Source of the DNA: Pseudomonadota bacterium
GTDB taxonomy: Bacteria > Pseudomonadota > Gammaproteobacteria > Steroidobacterales > Steroidobacteraceae
Length of the DNA: 64,000 nucleotides
Assembly: GCA_023457495.1 (NCBI GenBank)
Contig: JAEWLQ010000113.1
Span: 62,001-126,000 of the forward strand
Direction: 5' to 3'
A model generated the notes under the pieces. It had not been told where the DNA came from. It made no database searches and was given only the letters and a program-made list of their open reading frames with translations. The position numbers and the translations under genes are program-made. Shown one piece after another: positions 1 through 8,922 of this stretch. Numbering within the stretch: position 1 is the stretch's first letter; every line of letters starts with the position of its first letter.

Positions 1-422
1 CCCACGAAGCCGAGATGCTCGGTGGTGGTCGCCTTGATGTTCACCTGGTTCTCGGTGACGCCGAGCATCTGCGCGAGCGAGCGGCGGATCTCGAGCCGAT
101 AGGGCGAAACCTTCGGCGACTGCGCGAGCAGCGTGATGTCGACGTTGCCCACCTTGAGCTTGCGCACGCTCAGCATGTCGAGCACGGCCGCGACGAAACG
201 CCGGCTCTCCGCGCCCTTCCAAACCGGATCCGTGTCGGGAAAATGCATGCCGATGTCGCCGAGCCCCGCGGCGCCGAGCATGGCGTCGCACAACGCGTGC
301 AGGACGACGTCGCCGTCGCTGTGTGCCACGACGCCGCGCGTGTGCGGTATGCGCACGCCGCCGAGCACGATGGAACTGCCCGGCCCGAAGGCATGCACGT
401 CGAAACCCGAACCGATACGCAT
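1..422 (-). CDS. ispF: 2-C-methyl-D-erythritol 2,4-cyclodiphosphate synthase (partial, 3' end outside window)
   Basis: IspF makes MEcPP from CDP-ME 2-phosphate, the fifth step of the cytosolic MEP isoprenoid pathway. Reading down from ATG at 422, the protein begins MRIGSGFDVHAFGPG, with the Asp-x-His metal-binding motif, and continues through a HSDGDV motif and a conserved GDIGMHFPDTD stretch, all typical of IspF. About 140 codons are visible and the end lies beyond position 1. Its start codon shares one base with the ispD stop (TGATG), so the two are translationally coupled, as in the common ispD-ispF pair. Identification is secure; completeness cannot be judged. Confidence 0.96.
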   Translation of the reverse strand, partial: MRIGSGFDVHAFGPGSSIVLGGVRIPHTRGVVAHSDGDVVLHALCDAMLGAAGLGDIGMHFPDTDPVWKGAESRRFVAAVLDMLSVRKLKVGNVDITLLAQSPKVSPYRLEIRRSLAQMLGVTENQVNIKATTTEHLGFV

Positions 423-1132
423 CAGACCTGTTCTCCCGTTCGCGACGCGATGATCGCACGCGCGAGCGCGAGATCGTCGGCCGTGGTCACCTTGATGTTG
501 TCCGTGCGCCCCGCGATGAGCCGCGGCGCGTGCCCTGCCCATTCCATGGCCTGGGCTTCGTCGGTTGGCAGCTTACCCACTGCCAGCGCCGCGTCGAGCG
601 CGTCGCGCAACAGGCCCAACCGGAAAACCTGCGGCGTCGCCGCGCGCCACAACCCGGCGCGATCGAGCGTAGCTTCGACGAAGGGGCGATCCACGCCCGC
701 GGCGCCGCGCTTCAGCGTGTCCGCGAGCGGCATCGCCAGCAGGCCACCGACATCGTCGCCCGCGAGTTCTAGTTTGAGGCGTTCGAGATCGGCGCGCGTG
801 AAGCAGGGCCGCGCGGCGTCGTGCACCATGACCCAGTCGTCGGGGCGCGCGCGTGTCGCGAGCGTGCGCAGCGCGGACAGCACGGAGTGGGCGCGCTCCG
901 CCCCGCCGGCCGCCACTTCGATGGCGCGCGGGCGCCGCGCGGAGATCAGCGGCCAGGTCGCATCGTTGGGCGCGATGGCGACAACGATGCCCGCGCAATC
1001 GGCATCCGCTTCGAAGGGCGCGAGCGCGTGCTCGATGACGGTGGCTGCGCCGAGCTCGGCGTATTGCTTCGGGATCGTCGCGGCGAGTCGCCGACCGCTG
1101 CCCGCGGCCGGAATCACGAGGTAGTAACGCAT
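422..1132 (-). CDS. ispD: 2-C-methyl-D-erythritol 4-phosphate cytidylyltransferase
   Basis: IspD transfers CMP from CTP to methylerythritol 4-phosphate in the MEP pathway. The 236-residue protein has the family's N-terminal nucleotide-binding loop PAAGSGRR (residues 8-15) followed by PKQY (21-24), the GGAERxxSV segment near 76-84, VHDAARP at 103-109, and the C-terminal GRTDNIKVTTADDL substrate-binding stretch. Length is normal. It lies 30 bases downstream of ftsB and overlaps ispF by one base, the usual ftsB-ispD-ispF order. Confidence 0.97.
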   Translation of the reverse strand: MRYYLVIPAAGSGRRLAATIPKQYAELGAATVIEHALAPFEADADCAGIVVAIAPNDATWPLISARRPRAIEVAAGGAERAHSVLSALRTLATRARPDDWVMVHDAARPCFTRADLERLKLELAGDDVGGLLAMPLADTLKRGAAGVDRPFVEATLDRAGLWRAATPQVFRLGLLRDALDAALAVGKLPTDEAQAMEWAGHAPRLIAGRTDNIKVTTADDLALARAIIASRTGEQV

Positions 1133-1162
1133 GCGGCGCGCAGCTTAACGCGTGCGCGACGA

Positions 1163-1489
1163 TCAGCGCGCGGCGGTTTGCGTGTGCGGAACCGGCTTGG
1201 GAGTGGTGCGCAACGAACGAATCGGCACCACCTGATAGAAGGTTTCGTTGCGGCCGATCATGCCGAGCTCGCTGCGCGCGCGCTCTTCGATGGCCGCGAG
1301 TCCCGCCTTGAGGTCCGCGACTTCCGCGACGAGCTGCTGATTGCGCTCGGCCGCTTCCGCGTTGTCCGCCTTCTGGCGCTCGACCGCCTCGGAAAGGCGC
1401 GCCAGCTCCCGCACCCCGTCGTCCGACAGCCATAGCCGGTACTGCAGCAGTACGACCGCGACGAGTAATGAGCCGGCGAGCCACTTCAT
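1163..1489 (-). CDS. ftsB: cell division protein FtsB
   Basis: FtsB is a small bitopic inner-membrane protein that forms the FtsQLB divisome complex and helps activate septal peptidoglycan synthesis. The 108-residue product has a short cytoplasmic start (MKW), one membrane helix at about residues 4-21, and a heptad-rich coiled coil at roughly 28-75 (RLSEAVERQKADNAEAAERN), then a conserved ARSELGMIGRNETFYQVV segment. That is the FtsB/DivIC layout, and the position upstream of ispD agrees. In most gammaproteobacteria eno lies directly upstream; here about 6 kb of other genes intervene. Confidence 0.93.
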   Translation of the reverse strand: MKWLAGSLLVAVVLLQYRLWLSDDGVRELARLSEAVERQKADNAEAAERNQQLVAEVADLKAGLAAIEERARSELGMIGRNETFYQVVPIRSLRTTPKPVPHTQTAAR

Positions 1490-1500
1490 ATTGTCACTAG

Positions 1501-1515
1501 ACTAAACTAAACTAA
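1501..1515. repeat. three tandem ACTAA pentamers between ftsB and the toxin-antitoxin genes
   Basis: ACTAA occurs three times head to tail in the 33-base gap between the divergent ftsB and antitoxin starts. Phd/YefM antitoxins usually bind short repeated sites at their own promoter, so this could be the autoregulatory operator or part of the promoter. That role is inference from position. Confidence 0.4.
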
Positions 1516-1522
1516 GTTCACT

Positions 1523-1750
1523 GTGAAGACCGGCAAAGTGAACATCCACGAAGCGAAGACCCACCTGTCGCGGCTCATCGAGGACGTGGCGAGTGGCAAC
1601 GAATTCCTGATCGCCAAGGGCGGCCGGCCCATGGCGCGGCTCGTGCCCCTCGGCCGCGACGACATGCCGCGCCGCGCGGGCCTGCTCAGGGGCAAGCTTC
1701 GGATCGACGACGATTTCGAGCGCTCGTTCGACGCGCTGACGCCCTTGTAG
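1523..1750 (+). CDS. Phd/YefM-type antitoxin
   Basis: A 75-residue protein whose start (KVNIHEAKTHLSRLIEDV) matches the DNA-binding N-terminus of Phd/YefM antitoxins, followed by a FLIAKGGRPMARLVPL hairpin and a short acidic tail that would wrap the toxin. It would neutralise the PIN-domain toxin encoded 25 bases downstream and repress the pair's promoter. The start is GTG with no clear Shine-Dalgarno sequence; an internal GTG at 1538 is an alternative. The cassette is divergent from ftsB. Confidence 0.9.
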   Translation: MKTGKVNIHEAKTHLSRLIEDVASGNEFLIAKGGRPMARLVPLGRDDMPRRAGLLRGKLRIDDDFERSFDALTPL

Positions 1751-1775
1751 GGGCGCCCTCCCCTACCCCGCCCAG

Positions 1776-2156
1776 ATGCGCCTGTTGCTCGATACGCAAA
1801 TCTTTCTCTGGTGGCTTGTCGACTCGCGCAAGCTGGGCAAGGCAACCCGCGATCGCATCGAGGCCGCCGACGAGGTCTACGTCAGCGCGGCATCCATCGT
1901 GGAATGCGAAGCCAAGATCGCGGCGGGCCTCCTGGAGGCGGATGCGGCCGAACTCGCGGCCGGCATCCGCGCCAGCGGATTTCTCGAACTACCGGTGCGA
2001 GCACGCCCGGCCGCGGCGGCGGGTGATCTGAAACCGCAACCGGGCGTCGACTTCTTCGACCGCCTGCTCGTCGCACAGGCCATGACCGAGCCGCTGCGCT
2101 TTCTCACGGCGAATGCCGCCCTGCGCAACTATTCGGAGCTCGTCGAGCTCGCCTGA
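1776..2156 (+). CDS. PIN-domain toxin, VapC family
   Basis: A 126-residue PIN-domain ribonuclease-like toxin paired with the upstream Phd-type antitoxin. Conserved acidic residues are visible at D6 (LLLDTQ), E43 (SIVECEAK) and D92/D95 (GVDFFDRLLVAQA). In this subgroup the last motif is normally Thr-Ala-Asp near the C-terminus; here it reads LTANAAL, with N113 in place of the Asp. The protein may therefore have weaker metal binding, or the remaining acids may suffice. Partner and family are clear; activity is unknown. Confidence 0.88.
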   Translation: MRLLLDTQIFLWWLVDSRKLGKATRDRIEAADEVYVSAASIVECEAKIAAGLLEADAAELAAGIRASGFLELPVRARPAAAAGDLKPQPGVDFFDRLLVAQAMTEPLRFLTANAALRNYSELVELA

Positions 2157-2157
2157 G

Positions 2158-2185
2158 GCGGTCATCGCGCACGCGACGACCGCCG
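2158..2185. terminator. hairpin between convergent vapC and the next minus-strand gene
   Basis: GGCGGTC (2158-2164) and GACCGCC (2179-2185) form a perfect 7-base stem just after the vapC stop. There is no strong T-run on either side, so it is a weak intrinsic terminator or simply a boundary hairpin. Confidence 0.4.
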
Positions 2186-2193
2186 AGATGCCC

Positions 2194-2493
2194 TCAGCGG
2201 ATGCCGGTCACGTTGACGAACGTGAACTCCCCGTCGCCGCTCGTCAGCCGGATGCTCACCGTTCCCGAGGAGAGACTGCCGGACTGCGCGACGCTTCCGC
2301 CGCTGTTCTCGAACATGCGCGCGAGCTCGAGGATGTCCGCGGAACCAAGCGGGACCGTCATCGTCCCCGGTGGACCCCCCAGCCCATCCATCCAGCGCGA
2401 GATGGATTCCCAGAACCGATCCACCGCACTCTTGCCTCCGGCGACTCGATCGATTTCGGGATTCGTGAGGGCAACGATTCCATTCGTTTTCAT
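2194..2493 (-). CDS. small protein with a double-glycine-type leader (possible bacteriocin/RiPP-like or secreted peptide)
   Basis: I do not recognise the 99-residue protein as a whole. Its first 20 residues end in ALTNPEIDRVAGG, matching the double-glycine leader pattern (Leu-Thr..Glu-Ile-Asp..Val-x-Gly-Gly) that peptidase-containing ABC exporters cut after GG; cleavage would fall after G20. The remaining 79 residues are rich in Gly/Ser/Thr, have one possible amphipathic stretch (VDRFWESISRWMDGL) and no cysteines, so no lanthionine or disulphide chemistry is suggested. A strong AAGGAG ribosome site lies six bases before the ATG, supporting expression. No exporter or maturation enzyme adjoins it. 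The local DNA is visibly more A/T-rich than the neighbouring core genes, as is the lipoprotein gene upstream. Confidence 0.7.
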   Translation of the reverse strand: MKTNGIVALTNPEIDRVAGGKSAVDRFWESISRWMDGLGGPPGTMTVPLGSADILELARMFENSGGSVAQSGSLSSGTVSIRLTSGDGEFTFVNVTGIR

Positions 2494-2648
2494 TTCAACT
2501 CCTTGTGAAATTGACTCTCGGATGAGCGGCGCAACTTACCGCGTCGAGTGGCGGTCCAGTGAGGGTCATACCTGGTCAATCACGGTCGAAACGTGAGCGT
2601 ACTGGTGAGCCCCTCGTACAGCGATGACCCGGCCGAGCCTGCTATGAG

Positions 2649-3248
2649 CTACTGGCCCAAAAACTCTCCTGAAACTTCGAGTCTCGACGCCGGCAGCAAT
2701 TCATTGCAGCGCGCATCGGTATCCTGCTCGACATTCCATGTGATGCCCGATACTCCCGTGAGCCACGCACGAACTCGCTCGATATCAACCGCGTCGTGAC
2801 TTTCCCAGATATTCGGCACTTCAGACCAGTCGCTGCGAAAGAGCCTCAAGCGCGTCAAAGTCAATGTCCGCGCAAGTTCCAGGAGTGATCGCATCTGCTC
2901 TGGAGACAGATGGGCGAACTTGTCGTTGAATGTCCCGGAACGCCCAATGGCTTCCTGATAGGAATAGTGATGAATAGTGCCGTCCGGGTAGACAGAGATC
3001 GCTCCGTCCTGGCAATTACGCGGACCGCGTACGAATACGTGCACCAGCCGACTGCGCTTGTATTCTGCACAGCGCGCCGCGGCATCAGGAGCTTGGCCTG
3101 ACGACTGTGCGTCAACGCCTGGCGGACAGGCGGCTTCGAACGCATTTCCTTTGGTCCAAACGTGCTTTGTCGTGCCTGAATTCGAGCACGACGCCAATAC
3201 GACGAGGCTCATCAGAGCCAGCATTCCCTGCACCCGGTCAAAATGCAT
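2649..3248 (-). CDS. predicted lipoprotein of unknown function
   Basis: I do not recognise the family. The chosen ATG at 3248 is preceded by AGGAG at good spacing and gives a signal peptide (MHFDRVQGMLALMSLVVLASC) ending in an LASC lipobox, so the mature 199-codon product should be lipid-anchored at Cys21. The rest is a soluble domain with several Cys (ACPPG, ARCAEY, RNCQDG, ARCNELL), suggesting disulphides in the periplasm. A longer reading from 3317 adds a stretch without signal character and is unlikely. Base composition is lower in GC than the core genes. It reads toward the double-glycine-leader gene with a 155-base gap. Confidence 0.75.
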   Translation of the reverse strand: MHFDRVQGMLALMSLVVLASCSNSGTTKHVWTKGNAFEAACPPGVDAQSSGQAPDAAARCAEYKRSRLVHVFVRGPRNCQDGAISVYPDGTIHHYSYQEAIGRSGTFNDKFAHLSPEQMRSLLELARTLTLTRLRLFRSDWSEVPNIWESHDAVDIERVRAWLTGVSGITWNVEQDTDARCNELLPASRLEVSGEFLGQ

Positions 3249-3401
3249 GATCAACTCCTGGCGCCGCTTCCTTGAGCCCCTACCGCAGACTTCTTTGTCG
3301 TGATGGCCGTGCCCCATGACAGCAACACGCCACCGAATCCATCAAGAAGGCAAACTACCAGAGTTCGACCCGTAACTCCGCCCGCACTTCTTCCCGAACA
3401 C

Positions 3402-3439
3402 AAAAGAGAAAGGCCGGAGCCTTTCGGCCCCGGCCCTTG
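3402..3439 (-). terminator. Rho-independent terminator of the M16 peptidase gene
   Basis: On the minus strand a GGCCGG...CCGGCC hairpin with a roughly 12-base loop is followed by a T-rich tail (TTTCTCTTTT). It lies just past the stop at 3457, the expected place. Confidence 0.75.
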
Positions 3440-3456
3440 TCTTCCAATCGATCCAA

Positions 3457-6222
3457 CTACTTCGAGACGACTTTGCCGTCGGCGTCGAGCACCGTGACTT
3501 CGCCGAAGTTCAGCGCGCGCACGGACTTCTCGATCTTCGACAGATCGCCAACCACCACCCAGGTCAGCGCATCCGGCTTGACGAGCTTGCCGGCCGACGC
3601 GTTGACATCGGCGGGCGTCAGCGCGGTGAGATCGCCGACGAACGTATTCCAGTAATCATCCTTCAGGCCAAAGGTGAGGATCTCGCCGTACGAGTTCGCG
3701 ATCTCATCCGAGGTCTCGTTGTTGCCCGGCAGCGCGATCGCGATGCTGTCCTTCGCGAACTTGAGCTCGGCCTCATCGGGCTTGCGCGTGGTCAGCACTT
3801 CGCGCAGTTCCTTGCGGATCTCGACCATCGACTCGGCGGTCTTGTCCGTCTGCACGGCGCCGCCGGCGCGGAACGTGCCCTGCCCGATCGCACCCGTGAT
3901 GCGCGTGCCAGCGCCGTACGACCAGCGCTTTTCCTCGCGCAGGTTCATGTTGAGCCGCGAGGTGAAGTTGCCGCCGAGCATCGTATCGAGCGCCACAAAG
4001 CGGATGTGATCCGGATCGGCGCGCGTGGGGCCGACTGTGATCGCCACGATCTGAGACTGCTCCGCGCCGGCGCGGTCGACCAGGAACACACGCGGCTTCT
4101 CGGGTAGTGAGACCGTCGAGATGTTCTTCGTTGGTTTGTCCCCGGGCGCCGCGCGCCAGCCGCCGAACCGCTGTTCGAGCAGTGGTTTGACGGCCGCGAG
4201 CGTCGTGTCACCGACCACCAGCAGCGTCGAATTGTCGGGGCGCACCCAGCGTTTGTAGAACGCGGCGAGCTCCGCGCCCTTGAAGCCCGCGACGGAATCC
4301 TCCGTTCCGAGTCCCGACGCGGGGTTCGCATACGGATGGCCCGCGCCGAAGAGCAGCTGCGGCGTGATGCGATTGATGATGCCCTGCGGCTGCGCCTTCT
4401 CCTGCTGGATCTGCGCGAGCGTCTGGCCGCGCAGGCGCTCGAGCTCCTTGTCGGGGAAGGTCGGGTTCAGCAGCACGTCGGCGTACAGGTCGAGCGACTC
4501 GCTCAGCCGGCCCGACAGCGCATTCATGCCGAGGTAGGAGCGATCGAGCGACGAGCCGATGCCGAGCGTCGCGCCCAGCGATTCGGCGCGCTCGGCGATC
4601 TCGAGTGAGCTCGCGGTCTTCGTGCCTTCCTGCAGCATCAACATCGCGAGTCGCGCGGTGCCGGGCTTCGCCTGGCTGTCCGCCGCGAATCCGACGTCCG
4701 AGATCAACGTGAAATCCACCACGGGCGCGTTGTGCCGCTCGACCAGCACGACCTCGAGACCGTTCGAGAGCTTCGTGCGCACCGGCGCGGGTAGTTTGAG
4801 CGAGGGCGGCTCTCCGGTCGCCGGCGGCTTGCTGCGATCCACCGTCGAGGCCACCGTTGTGTAGGTCGGCACCGGATCGACGTTGAGCACGAACACGCCA
4901 TCGGACAGCCAGCGCTTCGCGGCGCCCTGCACCTGCACGGGAGTCGCCTTCGCCACCCAGTCGAGGCGCGTCTTGTAGAAGTCCGGCGAGCCGCCGAACA
5001 CCTGGCTCTCGGCGAGGATCGCCGACTTGCCACCGAAACCGTCGATGCGCTCGATGCCGCGCGCGAAGCTCGCGTAGTTGGTCGTGCGGACGCGCTCGAG
5101 CTCGGCCGGGGTCGGGCCGGTCGCGAGGAAACGCGCCAACTCCTCATCCATCGCCTTCTCGACCACGGCCGGATCGACGCCCGGCTTCACGGTGACGACG
5201 AGTTGCACCTGCGAGCCGATCTCGAACGGCCCGACGAAGGCGCCCACCGAGGTCGCGGTGCGATCCGTGTACACCAAGCGCTTGTAGAGGCGGCTGTTCT
5301 TGCCGTTCGCGAGGATGTCGGCCGACACGTCGAGCAGCGTAAAGTCGTGCTGGCGGTAGCCCGGGATGTTCCACACCTTGTAGATGCGCGCCTGCGGCAC
5401 GCGATCCTGCAGCATCGCGCGACGCTCGCCCGTCATCTTGGCGACCCAGTCCGTCTGGCGCTTGATGACCGGGCCCGAGGGAATGTCACCGAAATATTTC
5501 TCGACCTTGGCCTTCGCCTCGGCGGCCGTGACGTCACCCGCGATCACGAGCACCGCGTTCGCCGCGCCGTAATACGTGCGGAACCACTCCTTCACGTCCT
5601 CGAGCGAGGCCGCGTTGAGGTCTTCCATCGAACCGATGGTTTCCCACGAATACGGATGACCGGCCGGATACGTGCTCTGCGCGATGAGCTCGCCGACCTT
5701 GCCGTACGGACGGTTCTGCCCCTGGCGCTTTTCGTTCTGCACCACGCCGCGCTGCTCGTCGAGGACCTTCTGGTCGATCGCGCCGAGCAGATGGCCCATG
5801 CGGTCGGATTCCATCCACAAGGTCAGGTCGAAGGCCGAGGTCGGCATGTTCTGGAAGTAGTTGGTGCGGTCGAGCCAGGTCGTGCCGTTGAGCTTGGTGG
5901 CGCCCGCGGACTCCATGATCCGGAACCAGTCGTCGCGGTAGTTCTCCGAGCCGTTGAACATGAGGTGCTCGAACAGGTGGGCGAACCCGGTGCGTCCCGG
6001 GCGCTCGTCCTTGCTGCCGACGTGGTACCAGATGTTCACCGCCACGACCGGCGCCTTGCGGTCCTCGTGGACGATGAGCGTGAGCCCGTTGTCGAGCACG
6101 AACTTCTGGTAAGGGATTTCCACCGCGGGCAACGGCGCCGTCTTCGGCGGCGCTGCCGCCAGCGTGGTTTGCATGGCGGTCGCGGTGAACATCAGCAGGA
6201 CGGCGGATCGCAGCAACTTCAT
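3457..6222 (-). CDS. M16-family zinc metallopeptidase, two-domain periplasmic
   Basis: A 921-residue pitrilysin/insulinase-like peptidase. Residues 1-22 form a cleavable signal peptide (MKLLRSAVLLMFTATAMQTTLA). The first M16 half carries the inverted zinc motif HLFEH at 82-86, with a downstream LDEQRGVVQNEKRQ segment supplying the third ligand Glu. A second M16-like half begins near residue 480 (LSNGLEVVLVERHNAPVV) but has RLAMLMLQ where the zinc motif would be, so it is the non-catalytic half, as is usual for fused or paired M16 proteins. It probably degrades peptides in the periplasm; the substrate is unknown. The gene stands alone, with its own terminator. Confidence 0.93.
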   Translation of the reverse strand: MKLLRSAVLLMFTATAMQTTLAAAPPKTAPLPAVEIPYQKFVLDNGLTLIVHEDRKAPVVAVNIWYHVGSKDERPGRTGFAHLFEHLMFNGSENYRDDWFRIMESAGATKLNGTTWLDRTNYFQNMPTSAFDLTLWMESDRMGHLLGAIDQKVLDEQRGVVQNEKRQGQNRPYGKVGELIAQSTYPAGHPYSWETIGSMEDLNAASLEDVKEWFRTYYGAANAVLVIAGDVTAAEAKAKVEKYFGDIPSGPVIKRQTDWVAKMTGERRAMLQDRVPQARIYKVWNIPGYRQHDFTLLDVSADILANGKNSRLYKRLVYTDRTATSVGAFVGPFEIGSQVQLVVTVKPGVDPAVVEKAMDEELARFLATGPTPAELERVRTTNYASFARGIERIDGFGGKSAILAESQVFGGSPDFYKTRLDWVAKATPVQVQGAAKRWLSDGVFVLNVDPVPTYTTVASTVDRSKPPATGEPPSLKLPAPVRTKLSNGLEVVLVERHNAPVVDFTLISDVGFAADSQAKPGTARLAMLMLQEGTKTASSLEIAERAESLGATLGIGSSLDRSYLGMNALSGRLSESLDLYADVLLNPTFPDKELERLRGQTLAQIQQEKAQPQGIINRITPQLLFGAGHPYANPASGLGTEDSVAGFKGAELAAFYKRWVRPDNSTLLVVGDTTLAAVKPLLEQRFGGWRAAPGDKPTKNISTVSLPEKPRVFLVDRAGAEQSQIVAITVGPTRADPDHIRFVALDTMLGGNFTSRLNMNLREEKRWSYGAGTRITGAIGQGTFRAGGAVQTDKTAESMVEIRKELREVLTTRKPDEAELKFAKDSIAIALPGNNETSDEIANSYGEILTFGLKDDYWNTFVGDLTALTPADVNASAGKLVKPDALTWVVVGDLSKIEKSVRALNFGEVTVLDADGKVVSK

Positions 6223-6337
6223 GGGAATCCTCTATCAACAAAGCTGTGAACGATGAACGGAACAATGCCAGCCGCAACGGCCAGCCGTGCGGCTCTTTAC
6301 GGTCAAGCGAGCGCGGGATGAGCCGAACAGTGCTGTT

Positions 6338-6769
6338 TCACTGTCCATCGGCGGAGGTGAAACCCCGGCAGACCACGGCGAGCTTGTTGCCATCGGGATC
6401 ACGCACGTAGGCTGCGTAGAAGTCGGGGTTGTACAGCAATCGCAGACCGGGAGCCCCTTCCGAAGTTCCACCGTGCGCGAGCGCGGCGGCGTGGAAGTCC
6501 TCGACCTCGCGCCAGCTCTTCGCCCACAACGCCACCATGCTGCCATTGCCGACGCTCGCCGGTTTTCCGTTGAAGGGTTGGCAGATCCAGAGTGCGTCCT
6601 GCACGGCGCCGGACTCTTCGTACAACCCCCAGCCGATCCAGCCCGTCCAACTCGACTCGCTTTCGCCCGCCGTGTCGCAGCGCGCGTAACCGAGCACGCC
6701 GAGCACGGCGTCGTAGAACTTCGCCGAACGCTCGAGATCATCGGAACCGAGGCAGATGTACGCGAACAT
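6338..6769 (-). CDS. VOC (glyoxalase/bleomycin-resistance fold) family protein
   Basis: About 144 residues with the vicinal-oxygen-chelate pattern: a first beta-alpha unit FAYICLGSDDLERSAKFYDAVL and a C-terminal YAAYVRDPDGNKLAVVCRG, with Asp-Pro-Asp-Gly-Asn typical of glyoxalase-like members. Substrate cannot be assigned. The start MFAYI at 6769 aligns with the family; an in-frame ATG three codons upstream (6778) is possible. It is a single gene between the M16 peptidase and the RDD protein. Confidence 0.85.
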   Translation of the reverse strand: MFAYICLGSDDLERSAKFYDAVLGVLGYARCDTAGESESSWTGWIGWGLYEESGAVQDALWICQPFNGKPASVGNGSMVALWAKSWREVEDFHAAALAHGGTSEGAPGLRLLYNPDFYAAYVRDPDGNKLAVVCRGFTSADGQ

Positions 6770-6809
6770 GGATCTCATGACGCGCGCATCCGGAATCTCG
6801 CGGAAATTC

Positions 6810-7274
6810 TCAGCGCCTCACGGGCACGACGTACGTGTCCGCGATTCCGTCATGCCAGCCGCGCTCGCCGAACAGCACGGAGAATGCCTCGAAGGGGATC
6901 AGCCGACTGACGGTCCGCAGACAGATGTCGCGAAGACTGGGCGGAAGTCCGTAGTTGGTCACGACCTTCGTGCGAAACACCAGCTTGCCCGGCGTCCGCG
7001 CCCAGATACCCTCGAAGAACAGGTAATAGATCACGGTGACGATCACGCCAAACACGAGGTCGGGCGTGGACTCGAGCCAGTCGAGGGCATCCTCGCCAAA
7101 AAACATGACTGACAGAAAGCCGAAAACGAAGACGATCGCGAACATGCAGACGAGATCGACGATGTAGGTGCCGAAGCGCAATCCCTTGTGCGCCGGCTCG
7201 ATTTCTTCCGCGGCCGGCTGCTCTTCCACGATCGCCGCCTTCGGCGGCTGATAGGGATTGAATTCTTCGGTCAC
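6810..7274 (-). CDS. RDD-family membrane protein
   Basis: A 154-residue protein with the RDD-family layout: a hydrophilic N-terminus with the common NPYQPPKA motif, a first helix introduced by GLRFGTYIVDLV (Arg and the first Asp), a second hydrophobic segment, then TPGKLVFRTKVV and a C-terminal RTVSRLIPFEAF...WHDGIADTYVV. Two to three membrane spans are predicted. RDD proteins have mostly unknown roles; a few affect ion or osmotic tolerance. The start is GTG. It follows the small conserved gene downstream of eno with about 100 bases between. Confidence 0.87.
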   Translation of the reverse strand: MTEEFNPYQPPKAAIVEEQPAAEEIEPAHKGLRFGTYIVDLVCMFAIVFVFGFLSVMFFGEDALDWLESTPDLVFGVIVTVIYYLFFEGIWARTPGKLVFRTKVVTNYGLPPSLRDICLRTVSRLIPFEAFSVLFGERGWHDGIADTYVVPVRR

Positions 7275-7377
7275 GAGTGGCTACCCCGCGTTTCGACCAT
7301 CCACAGTCAATGGATTCGCTGCCACGAACTGAGATTTCGTGACACCGGCCGGCGCTCCGGCCGTGTCCCGCCCCGAC

Positions 7378-7611
7378 CTATTCCGCCCAGCGGACCTCGA
7401 TGCCCTCGGTTACCCCGATCGCCTTGCGCAGCAGCTGCGCGAGATCGATCGATGCGCCGTTGTTTTCCAGGATGTCGACCGTGTCGAGATTGATGAAGTA
7501 GTCGACGTCCTTGGAGTCTTCCTCCTCGAGCACGTCGACCAGGCACTGCACGTCTTCTTCGCTGATGGCGCCCAGGAGCGCGCCCGAGTTCTTGTCATAA
7601 AGATTCGGCAT
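7378..7611 (-). CDS. small conserved acidic protein of unknown function, next to eno
   Basis: A 77-residue acidic protein (MPNLYDKNSGALLGAISEED start, an EEEDSKDVDYFINLDT middle and a LRKAIG...IEVRW end). It resembles short conserved proteins found in gammaproteobacteria and cyanobacteria that databases sometimes label, without support, galactosyldiacylglycerol synthase; that recollection was not checked. No membrane segment or cysteine is present. It lies 27 bases after the eno stop on the same strand, so it is probably cotranscribed with kdsA-eno. Confidence 0.8.
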   Translation of the reverse strand: MPNLYDKNSGALLGAISEEDVQCLVDVLEEEDSKDVDYFINLDTVDILENNGASIDLAQLLRKAIGVTEGIEVRWAE

Positions 7612-7638
7612 GTTCCCTCCCCTTCGAATGAACGCCGT

Positions 7639-8918
<1,280 letters not shown>

Positions 8919-8922
<4 letters not shown>

